A stretch of 10,055 bases of DNA from Deltaproteobacteria bacterium (GTDB lineage Bacteria > Desulfobacterota > Desulfobaccia > Desulfobaccales > Desulfobaccaceae). Every line of letters begins with the position of its first letter. The stretch's first letter is position 1. Made by a program: the position numbers and the translations under genes. The DNA is taken from the NCBI GenBank assembly GCA_016874895.1, contig VGSX01000114.1, forward strand, positions 1 through 10,055, given 5' to 3'. The notes below the pieces were generated by a model. It made no database searches. It saw only the letters and a program-made list of their open reading frames with translations, and was not told the origin of the DNA. Shown here in pieces: positions 1-5,749 of the stretch.

Positions 1-1278
1 ATCAACCTGTCCGGTACTGGCCAGCACCTCATTCCACAACCGGCCGTTGGGGTCAATGCGTTTGCGGGCTGAAACGGACAGAGAGATGGGCACATGGGTG
101 AATTGACCGTTCCAATAGCCCACCAGCATGTCCGTCCGTCCGGCCAGGCCGGCATGGGCTGCCTGGTGGCCCAGAGTCAGACAGAAATAGGAGTCGTACG
201 GATTGGCCCGGACACTGCGGATGGTGTAGCTCGGGTCGATATATTTCAAGGTAATGTCCTTGCCGATATTTCGGAAGTGTGCGTTGATGCGATCCTTTAA
301 GAAGAGGCCGATATCCCCGAGACGGGGGTTGCCGGAAGGGTCGGTTTCTCCGGAGGTCTGAAAAAATTCCTGGCCGGCGCCTTCAGCAGCCACAATGACC
401 ATGTGGCCGCGCCGCTCCAACCGTTCCTCGATTTCGCTCATGAGGCCTTCCAGGGTGAAAGGCACCTCCGGTACCAGGCAGATATTGACATCGGCATTGG
501 CCAGGGTGGCGTAAGCAGCGATGAAACCCGACTCCCGGCCCATTAGCTTCACCAGGCCGATGCCGTTCCGGGCGCCCAGGGCCTCGATGTGAGCAGTGTA
601 GATGGCCGTCCTGGCCTCGGAGATGGCGGTTACGAAGCCGAAGGAGTTTTGGACATAGGAGATGTCGTTATCAATAGTCTTGGGGATACCCACCACCGCG
701 ATTTTCAGGTGCCGTTTTCTGATTTCCTCACACATGGCGTGGGCCCCCCGCAAGGTGCCGTCGCCACCGATGGCAAAAAAAAGACCGATGTGCATCCGCT
801 CCAGGGTGTCCACCATCTCCCCCACATCCTGTTTTCCCCGGGAGGAACCGAGGATGGTGCCGCCCTGGAGATAAATATCCGTGACCACATCCGGGGTCAA
901 CTCCATCGGGGCATGTCTGTATTTCGGGGATAAGCCCTCAAAACCATAGCGGAAGCCGAAAATTGATCTGACCCCGTAGTGATAATACAGTTCCATGACG
1001 ATGGCCTGGATGACGTCATTGATGCCCGGACAAAGCCCCCCACAGGTAACGATACCGCATTTGAGCTTGGAAGGATCGAAATAAATTTTCCTGCGCGGCC
1101 CGGCCAGTTCAAAACACGGCGGTGGCAGGTTGGCGTCGAAATAGGGCTTGAGGTCTTTAGGACGGTAATAATAAAGAACATGGTCGTCTTCCTCAGCAAA
1201 TCGCGCGTTTTTGATAGGGGTGTCAATGCGGCACTCCCCCAGGCTGTCAATCTGAAATTCCTTGCAGTCACACAACAT
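1..1278 (-). CDS. 6-phosphofructokinase, predicted ATP-dependent, plant/group-II-like; C-terminus cut by window edge
   Basis: Phosphorylates fructose 6-phosphate to fructose 1,6-bisphosphate in cytosolic glycolysis. The reading frame is open for 426 codons from the ATG at 1278 to the left edge, so the C-terminus is missing. That ATG has an AGGAG ribosome-binding site about 7 nt upstream. Seen in the protein: glycine-rich TCGGLCPGIND around residues 78-87, the nucleotide/phosphate loop GGDGT at 171-175, the catalytic PKTIDND at 199-205, the substrate-binding MGRESG at 247-252, and PEVPF at 270-274. The residue after the loop Asp is Gly174, as in ATP enzymes (PPi enzymes have Asp there). The residue before TIDND is Lys200, as in PPi enzymes and in plant/trypanosome ATP enzymes. 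ATP is therefore the likelier donor, inferred from these two positions. About 75 residues precede the core, also typical of the plant-like group. It stands apart from the neighbouring kinase gene, with 427 bp between, so it is probably transcribed separately. Confidence 0.93.
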   Translation of the reverse strand, partial: MLCDCKEFQIDSLGECRIDTPIKNARFAEEDDHVLYYYRPKDLKPYFDANLPPPCFELAGPRRKIYFDPSKLKCGIVTCGGLCPGINDVIQAIVMELYYHYGVRSIFGFRYGFEGLSPKYRHAPMELTPDVVTDIYLQGGTILGSSRGKQDVGEMVDTLERMHIGLFFAIGGDGTLRGAHAMCEEIRKRHLKIAVVGIPKTIDNDISYVQNSFGFVTAISEARTAIYTAHIEALGARNGIGLVKLMGRESGFIAAYATLANADVNICLVPEVPFTLEGLMSEIEERLERRGHMVIVAAEGAGQEFFQTSGETDPSGNPRLGDIGLFLKDRINAHFRNIGKDITLKYIDPSYTIRSVRANPYDSYFCLTLGHQAAHAGLAGRTDMLVGYWNGQFTHVPISLSVSARKRIDPNGRLWNEVLASTGQVD

Positions 1279-1705
1279 ACGAAAGCTCCTTTGGAGGACG
1301 GACAATGGATCCTGCCAGGTAGCTTAATACATTTTTCCGGTTAAGCCAACTGATAAGCCCCAGATAAGTTAACTTGTTTGACAGGCGGGCCTCGCAGGGG
1401 AACAATCTGTTTGTGGGCAAGGTAAGCTTGGCTGATAGTTATTCGAGCCCGAGTTTGATGCAATTGTATAAAGTCATTGTTACCCCTCACCCTAACCCTC
1501 TCAAACCAAGAGATGAGGGGGAATAATTTAGTAAAATTATGATGATATAATTTCTTGAAAGGGTGGGGTCAATAAAGTTAACGGATTTTAGCCTTTTTAC
1601 GAACCTATCAGGTTTAACTCAGGCATGAGAATACGAGGTGCAGCCTGGGTGCGAGAACAGGCCTGCTTGCCGTCGGCCGGGATGGGGAAAGTATTGACGA
1701 GCGCT
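1279..1705. other. Intergenic region between histidine kinase and phosphofructokinase genes
   Basis: This 427-bp AT-richer stretch separates the end of the histidine kinase gene from the start of the phosphofructokinase gene. I see no convincing coding sequence in it. It holds the phosphofructokinase ribosome-binding site next to 1278, a dispersed-repeat-like hairpin at 1483-1520, a short perfect palindrome (AACCT, ATC, AGGTT) at 1602-1614, and two copies of AAGTTAAC (1366-1373 and 1575-1582). The phosphofructokinase promoter should lie here, but no well-spaced -35/-10 pair stands out, so none is called. Confidence 0.6.
1483..1520. repeat. Dispersed-repeat-like imperfect hairpin (CCCCTCA ... 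TGAGGGG)
   Basis: CCCCTCA at 1483-1489 is the reverse complement of TGAGGGG at 1514-1520. An inner stem pairs TCTC (1499-1502) with GAGA (1510-1513) around a 7-nt loop, leaving nine bases (1490-1498) unpaired on the left arm. No T-run follows on either strand, so it is a poor intrinsic terminator. The wording (CCCCTCACCCTAACCCTCTC) resembles intergenic repeats I recall from many proteobacterial genomes; that resemblance is from memory and unverified. Confidence 0.5.
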
Positions 1706-2554
1706 TCAGGGGAGCACGAGTTGAAACACGGTCTGTCCGGGCTGGCTGTGGCAGATAACCTCGCCCCTATAGGGAGCCAGCAAGCGCCGTGCCATGAAAA
1801 GTCCCAGGCCGGAGTGGGGCTTTTCCGGCGTGTTTTTGGTTGTGAAAAAAGGAGTGAAAATCCGGTCTCGAATTGCCTCTGGAATGCCGGGACCGTTATC
1901 GCCCACTTCTATAACCCGCTGGAATGATTCTATTCTTACTGTTATGGTTAACCTCGGCTCCTGGACCTCCTGGAGTGCTTCCAGGGCATTGTCCACGAGG
2001 TTGCGGAAGCTCTGGCTGATATCAACGTAGAAACCGGACCAGGGCGGCAGCAGGTCCAGATAGTTGACCCGTTTTTTCACCCGGTGTTTAAAAAAAGACT
2101 CAATCTGATAGCCGTCCAGTTCTTCCCGCACCATTTCGGTTAAATCGATCTGCTGGACGCCATGATCATCCTCGTGGAAGGTTCTTTTCTTCAGCCAGTT
2201 TACCAGGTGCTGCAGTTGGGAGGCCATCTCCTGCAACTGCCGGTTTTTCTTTTGGCGGTAGGCGAAGGAAGCCTCCCAGACCGGCTTCAGAGCCGCTGGC
2301 AGGTCGGAGGCAAAGGTATCCAGCTCTTCCTGGAGTTTGCGCTCCATAAGTTCTGACTGCATGAGCATGGCCTGCAAAGGGCTATTGATAGCATGAATGA
2401 CCCCCGTGAGGCGGCGTCCCACGGCGGCATGGCGGTAGTAGCCGATTAACTCCCGAAACAGGCATTCACATTCTTCTGATTCCACCCACTGGGTCACCAT
2501 GTTTGGTTCTGCCTCCATCTGTGTGGGACCCTGCATTCTGGCAGAGGCTGGCAT
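1706..2554 (-). CDS. Soluble sensor histidine kinase (HisKA-like plus HATPase_c)
   Basis: Predicted to bind ATP, autophosphorylate and pass phosphate to a response regulator, most likely the HD-GYP regulator encoded just upstream. The 282-residue protein has no membrane segment and no recognisable sensor domain, so it should be cytosolic. The dimerisation/phosphoacceptor helix carries HAINSPL, with His54 as candidate phosphoacceptor. The ATP-binding domain shows an N box (NLVDNALEAL, 185-194), G1 box (DNGPGIP, 219-225), F box (FTPFFTTK, 233-240) and G2 box (GLGL, 249-252). The residue after His is Ala, where the family usually has Glu or Asp. The start is uncertain: the ATG at 2554 has only a weak AGGG close by; the in-frame ATG at 2500 (Met19) has GGAGG 11 nt upstream; Met13 is also possible. 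All leave the catalytic core intact. The gene follows the regulator after 103 bp on the same strand. Confidence 0.9.
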   Translation of the reverse strand: MPASARMQGPTQMEAEPNMVTQWVESEECECLFRELIGYYRHAAVGRRLTGVIHAINSPLQAMLMQSELMERKLQEELDTFASDLPAALKPVWEASFAYRQKKNRQLQEMASQLQHLVNWLKKRTFHEDDHGVQQIDLTEMVREELDGYQIESFFKHRVKKRVNYLDLLPPWSGFYVDISQSFRNLVDNALEALQEVQEPRLTITVRIESFQRVIEVGDNGPGIPEAIRDRIFTPFFTTKNTPEKPHSGLGLFMARRLLAPYRGEVICHSQPGQTVFQLVLP

Positions 2555-2657
2555 GTGGCCCTAACCGCCTCAGTAGCAAGCTCCTGGTGAGGATCTTCCG
2601 GTCCTGACCGTATAGATATTTGTACTTTAAAATGGGCTCCCGATTGATGAAGAATTA
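2555..2657 (-). other. Gap between regulator and kinase genes with an imperfect hairpin
   Basis: The 103 bp between the regulator stop and the kinase start contain an imperfect inverted repeat: GGTGAGGA (2586-2593) faces TCCTGACC (2602-2609), giving seven of eight pairs around an 8-nt loop. No T-run follows on the minus strand, so it does not look like an intrinsic terminator. It could be an mRNA processing or attenuation element between co-transcribed genes, or chance. Confidence 0.3.
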
Positions 2658-4265
2658 TTATAGATGAATTTTGCAGCCGTTCAAGGGAGGCAACTTTTGG
2701 CAGAATTTCTTCTTCAACTGATATAGCTGCTCATCCGAAAATTGCGGTGACTGATCTGCGAGTTCCGTAATCGGAAGGCCGAAAATTTCCTGCAGGTTCC
2801 CCGGCTGGCTCATGATATCGACAAACTGTAGGGCAAGGTCGGGATCAAATTGGGTCCCGTAATGGGCTTTAATCTCTCTCAAGGCCTCGGCATGGGTCAG
2901 GTGCTGGCGGTATGGCCGGTCAGAGGTTATGGCGTCATAGGCATCGGCGATGGCGATGATCCGGGGAAGGAAAGGAATTTCATCCCCTTTCAGGCCCATG
3001 GGGTAGCCCTTGCCATCCCATCTCTCGTGGTGGTGCAAGATGATGGCCCGCTCCCGGGGCAGGAGATTCAGGGGTGCCACGATTTTTTCCCCGATAAGGG
3101 TATGTTGCCGGATAACCTCCATTTCGTCAGGAGTCAGTCTTGACGGTTTAAGGAGAATGCCGTCGGGTATGCCGATTTTGCCGATGTCGTGCAGGGGGCC
3201 GGCGAGCCTGAGAGAATCCACCAGTTCGGGGGACAGGGGTATTTTTTCGGCAAAATGGGCCGCAATATGAGTAACTCGTACGGAATGGTGACGACTGTAG
3301 GAGTCCCGCGCCTCCAGCGAATTAATCAAGGCTGTCAAGGTATCATAAAGTTTGGCAGAAACGCTTTCCTGCAATTCCAGATTTTCCAGGGTTAAAAGAG
3401 ACCTGTCCAGCATCAGTTGAAGCTGTTCGATGATTTCATTGCGAAAAGACTGCTGCGGGTTGCCGTAGATCTGAAGCACACCCATTAGTTCACCCCGGAG
3501 CCTGAGGGGAAGACTCAAAAAGGCCGGCGTGATTTTCCGTTTTTCCAGTTTCTCGCCATCAGACATCGAAATAGTGGCTCCCCCCGACGAATCCTCCTGG
3601 AATTCAAAGACCTCATTATCTCCCTTGGGCTCTTTTTCGGAAAGGGAGACCATCCGCAACCGCCCTCCGGTGGAGTCGTAACGGTAAAAAGCTGCTTCTC
3701 GCCCTCCGGTAAGAGTGAGAGCCATATCGGTGAGGCAAAAGTATAACTCTGACGTATTCCGTAAGTGCCCCAATTTTTCGCTGAGAGAATGGAGAAAGTG
3801 CTGTTCTTTAATTTTATGATGCATCTCCTGCGTCAGCGCCTCTAAGTTCTCCTGCTTCAAAGATTTTTCCGCTTTGCTGCAGCGCCGTTCCTTGGTCTGT
3901 CGCACCTTGGAAAGAATCTGTCGTAATTCCGCCAGGGAAATGGGCTTGGCCAGGAAGTCCTCGGCCCCCAGACGGAGGGCTTCCAATACCATGGAGTACG
4001 ATGGTTGACCGGTAATAATTACCATCATTATCTCTCGGTATTTTTCCCTGGTATCCTGCAACAACTGAAAGCCATTTATGCCCGGCATATTGATGTCTAT
4101 GAAGGCTAAATCCAGGGGCAGGCTTTGTAACATGTGGAGAGCTTCATAACTGTCGGCTGCGGTATAAACGATATACTCATTTCCCAGGGCCAGGATCAGG
4201 TCTCTCAGGATTTCTCGAACCGAGGTCTCATCATCCGCCACCAGGATATGATATTTTTCTTTCAT
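2658..4265 (-). CDS. Response regulator with REC, GAF-like and HD-GYP regions; predicted c-di-GMP phosphodiesterase
   Basis: Predicted to hydrolyse cyclic di-GMP under phosphorylation control; cytosolic, 535 residues, no DNA-binding domain. The receiver domain (about 4-122) has the acidic pair Asp11/Asp12, phosphoacceptor Asp57 (FIDINMPG), Thr85 and Lys107, the full set of conserved residues. A charged, probably helical linker (about 123-155) leads to a GAF-like sensory region (about 156-300) that I cannot assign to a ligand. The HD-GYP domain (about 305-480) is intact: HDIGKIGIP at 359-367, His388 in HTLIG, HHERWDGKGYP at 412-422, and the Asp-containing IADAYDAIT at 438-446. About 50 C-terminal residues follow with no recognised domain. 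The start is the ATG at 4265; its ribosome-binding site is weak. It is the first gene of a likely two-gene unit with the kinase downstream. Confidence 0.95.
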   Translation of the reverse strand: MKEKYHILVADDETSVREILRDLILALGNEYIVYTAADSYEALHMLQSLPLDLAFIDINMPGINGFQLLQDTREKYREIMMVIITGQPSYSMVLEALRLGAEDFLAKPISLAELRQILSKVRQTKERRCSKAEKSLKQENLEALTQEMHHKIKEQHFLHSLSEKLGHLRNTSELYFCLTDMALTLTGGREAAFYRYDSTGGRLRMVSLSEKEPKGDNEVFEFQEDSSGGATISMSDGEKLEKRKITPAFLSLPLRLRGELMGVLQIYGNPQQSFRNEIIEQLQLMLDRSLLTLENLELQESVSAKLYDTLTALINSLEARDSYSRHHSVRVTHIAAHFAEKIPLSPELVDSLRLAGPLHDIGKIGIPDGILLKPSRLTPDEMEVIRQHTLIGEKIVAPLNLLPRERAIILHHHERWDGKGYPMGLKGDEIPFLPRIIAIADAYDAITSDRPYRQHLTHAEALREIKAHYGTQFDPDLALQFVDIMSQPGNLQEIFGLPITELADQSPQFSDEQLYQLKKKFCQKLPPLNGCKIHL

Positions 4266-4422
4266 AGCTTATCAAACCGCCTATCATCAGCCTCAAAATG
4301 GCCGGCAGACAGAGGTGAATAATCCCGGAAGTCTTCACTATGAGTCAGAGATGATAGATTGCTTTGGTATAACTAGTTATCGGCTTGCTCTATCTTTTAC
4401 TTAAAAATTTTCTTTACCCCGG

Positions 4423-4445
4423 AAAACACCGCATGACGGCGGTGT
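4423..4445 (-). terminator. Intrinsic-terminator-like hairpin downstream of rnhA
   Basis: Read on the minus strand, ACACCGC, a 6-nt loop and GCGGTGT form a perfect 7-bp stem (plus-strand arms 4426-4432 and 4439-4445), followed by TTTTCC. The T-run is short, and the hairpin lies about 200 bp beyond the rnhA stop codon, so it may be a moderate terminator separating rnhA transcription from the regulator gene. Confidence 0.5.
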
Positions 4446-4542
4446 CTTGGAGCACCCCAGCAGCAATCAGCTTGCAGCCCAAAAAGTTAACTCAACTGAT
4501 CAAGCCATCACCATGGAACTTGTGGGTAACGGTCAGCTTTAA

Positions 4543-4595
4543 AAAAAGGGGGGAATAAGGCAGGCTCTTTAAAGTCCCCTTTTTGTAGAGGGGGA
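4543..4595. repeat. GC-tract inverted-repeat element
   Basis: AAAAAGGGG at 4543-4551 is a perfect reverse complement of CCCCTTTTT at 4576-4584, with 24 bp between that include the palindrome CTTTAAAG. The right arm can also fold with the next bases: 4575-4595 (TCCCC to GGGGA) makes about nine pairs counting G-T wobbles around a 3-nt loop. A partial echo of the G-tract (GGATTTAGGGGAATTTT) follows. Competing hairpins of this kind are typical of small dispersed intergenic repeats; no transposase is present. Confidence 0.5.
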
Positions 4596-4646
4596 TTTAG
4601 GGGAATTTTGAAATATCTTCCCAATATCAAATAGGTTTCGGCTTAT

Positions 4647-5162
4647 CTAGCGACAGGTTAGAGGTTCAAGACTTGAGTGTCTTGATGCAGCTTCATACGC
4701 CTCGTCGGGGGGGAGGTTATTGGCCTGGGCCGCGGTCACGGCCAGCTCATCGCAGCGCTCGTTGTCGGGGTGACCGTTGTGGCCTCTTATCCAATGGAAG
4801 GAAACCTGGTGCCGGGAGCATAACTCCAAGAGCTTTTCCCACAGGTCCGGGTTCTTGGCCCGGTCCTCCTGGTTGCGCATCCACCCCCGGGCTTTCCAGC
4901 GCTGCACCCAGCCTTTGGTCATGGCGTTGACGAGGTATTGCGAATCGCTGAACAGTTCTACCCGGCAAGGGATTTTCAGGGCGCTCAGGGCGGCGATGGC
5001 GGCCATGATCTCCATGCGGTTGTTGGTGGTCCGGCGAAAGCCGCCGGAGATTTCCTTACGATGCGGGCCGTAGAGCAACACCGCGCCATAACCCCCCGGC
5101 CCGGGGTTGCCGATACAGGCGCCGTCGGTGTAGATGGTGACTTTTTTAATGGAGGTTTGCAC
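4647..5162 (-). CDS. rnhA: Ribonuclease HI
   Basis: Cleaves the RNA strand of RNA-DNA hybrids, for example at R-loops and replication primers; cytosolic, Mg-dependent. The protein has 171 residues, against about 155 for the E. coli enzyme. All catalytic positions are visible: Asp13 in YTDGAC, Glu51 in NNRMEI, Asp73 in FSDSQ and Asp138 in DNERCDEL, plus the flexible-loop His128 in RGHNGHP. The basic, Trp-rich hybrid-binding stretch (GWVQRWKARGW, 84-94) is also present. The final 20 or so residues are a non-conserved tail. The start is a GTG at 5162: a TAA lies four codons upstream and no in-frame ATG occurs before the catalytic core. The ribosome-binding site is poor, which fits translation aided by the upstream genes. 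It follows two small genes after 42 bp. Confidence 0.95.
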   Translation of the reverse strand: MQTSIKKVTIYTDGACIGNPGPGGYGAVLLYGPHRKEISGGFRRTTNNRMEIMAAIAALSALKIPCRVELFSDSQYLVNAMTKGWVQRWKARGWMRNQEDRAKNPDLWEKLLELCSRHQVSFHWIRGHNGHPDNERCDELAVTAAQANNLPPDEAYEAASRHSSLEPLTCR

Positions 5163-5204
5163 CTTGTTGGCTTAAGGATTTCTTTACTATCCGGCAGAGG
5201 TCTC

Positions 5205-5435
5205 CTATTCGGACAAACTAAGGGCTTCCTGGGCTTCCCGGGGGAGGTGCACCAGTATGAAATAGGATTGAGGGTACAAATAATCCTCGCCGGATTCATC
5301 TATTACCCGGAGATATCCCTCTTTTTCAGCTGCTTTATCTGGAAGGATCTGATAAATCTTCCTTTTTTCTAAATCGTCGCAATCTTTGTTTGAAACACAT
5401 AAGACAAATTTCTTGTTCTCAGACTCTGCGGTCAT
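5205..5435 (-). CDS. Conserved-looking small protein of unknown function (76 aa)
   Basis: I do not know its function. It is a 76-residue acidic, soluble protein without signal peptide, membrane segment or metal-binding motif. The core reads as one compact domain: a beta-like FVLCVSN (10-16), then ERRK-like LEKRKIYQILPD (22-33), then the block LRVIDESGEDYLYP (42-55) and SYFILVHLP (57-65). From memory, similar short proteins sharing the RKIYQ..PD and RVIDESGEDYLYP blocks occur in many bacteria; I could not check this. The ATG at 5435 is separated from the preceding gene's stop by only 4 bp, and the AGGA just before it is unusually close, so translation is probably coupled to that gene. The TAG stop is 42 bp from rnhA, suggesting a three-gene unit. 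Confidence 0.8.
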   Translation of the reverse strand: MTAESENKKFVLCVSNKDCDDLEKRKIYQILPDKAAEKEGYLRVIDESGEDYLYPQSYFILVHLPREAQEALSLSE

Positions 5436-5439
5436 AGTC

Positions 5440-5673
5440 CTAATCCAGGAATCTTTTTATTTTCATTTTCTTTTTCCCGATGCCATGGGCTTCATACCAG
5501 TGTACTTCAGCCTTGCGGACTGCACCATGCTGTAGCCGGACCAATGCCACCCCTTTTAGTTTTCGCCATCGCCCCGGGCCGAATTGCTTTTCCAATCGCA
5601 TAATATCATGAATGCCTTCCCCAATGGCTATGATTTCAACCTCCTCGATTTTTCCCACGAGTTCGAAAATCAT
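5440..5673 (-). CDS. Small basic protein of unknown function (77 aa)
   Basis: Function not recognised. The C-terminal half is strongly basic and aromatic: RWRKLKG, VRLQHG, then HWYEAHGIGKKKMKIKRFL. The N-terminal half is hydrophobic-acidic (IFELVGKIEEVEIIAIG). From memory, small proteins ending in HWYEAHGIG plus a Lys/Arg tail occur in several phyla, usually annotated hypothetical; unverified. The basic tail could suggest nucleic-acid or ribosome contact, which is inference only. The frame also opens at a TTG at 5703 (87 residues), but neither site has a good ribosome-binding sequence; I prefer the ATG at 5673 because the domain begins there. The stop is 4 bp before the next gene, indicating translational coupling with the 76-residue protein. 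Confidence 0.75.
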   Translation of the reverse strand: MIFELVGKIEEVEIIAIGEGIHDIMRLEKQFGPGRWRKLKGVALVRLQHGAVRKAEVHWYEAHGIGKKKMKIKRFLD

Positions 5674-5701
5674 ATTTACTAATTTTACATCTTTCTGGCA
5701 C

Positions 5702-5728
5702 AATAAGAAAGGTCCGGAAAACCCGGCC
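5702..5728 (-). terminator. Possible intrinsic terminator after the oxidoreductase fusion gene
   Basis: On the minus strand, GGCCGG, a GTTTT loop and CCGG-A-CC form a 6-bp GC stem with one bulged base (plus-strand arms 5711-5717 and 5723-5728), followed by TTTCTTATT. It lies about 22 nt past the fusion gene's TAG stop, where a terminator is expected. The interrupted T-run and the bulge make it moderate. Confidence 0.5.
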
Positions 5729-5749
5729 CCTACGGAAAATAATTAAGTG

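Larger units (their letters stand above)
4266..4646. other. Intergenic region between rnhA and the HD-GYP regulator gene
   Basis: This 381-bp stretch shows no credible coding sequence on either strand. It contains a terminator-like hairpin (4423-4445), a GC-tract inverted-repeat element (4543-4595), and a further copy of AAGTTAACT (4484-4492). The part between 4266 and about 4420 should hold the promoter of the regulator gene. It is AT-rich, but I found no -35/-10 pair good enough to call. Confidence 0.6.

Noticed and set aside
94..1344. Plus- and minus-strand open frames over the phosphofructokinase gene
   Set aside because: The minus-strand frame starting at 1278 encodes a continuous phosphofructokinase with all active-site motifs; the others are shadows.
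1602..1614. AACCT-ATC-AGGTT palindrome as a terminator for the histidine kinase gene
   Set aside because: The stem is only 5 bp and no T-run follows on the minus strand.
1625..1927. Plus-strand 100-codon frame overlapping the end of the histidine kinase gene
   Set aside because: It overlaps the conserved kinase ATP-binding domain in antisense and encodes no recognisable protein.
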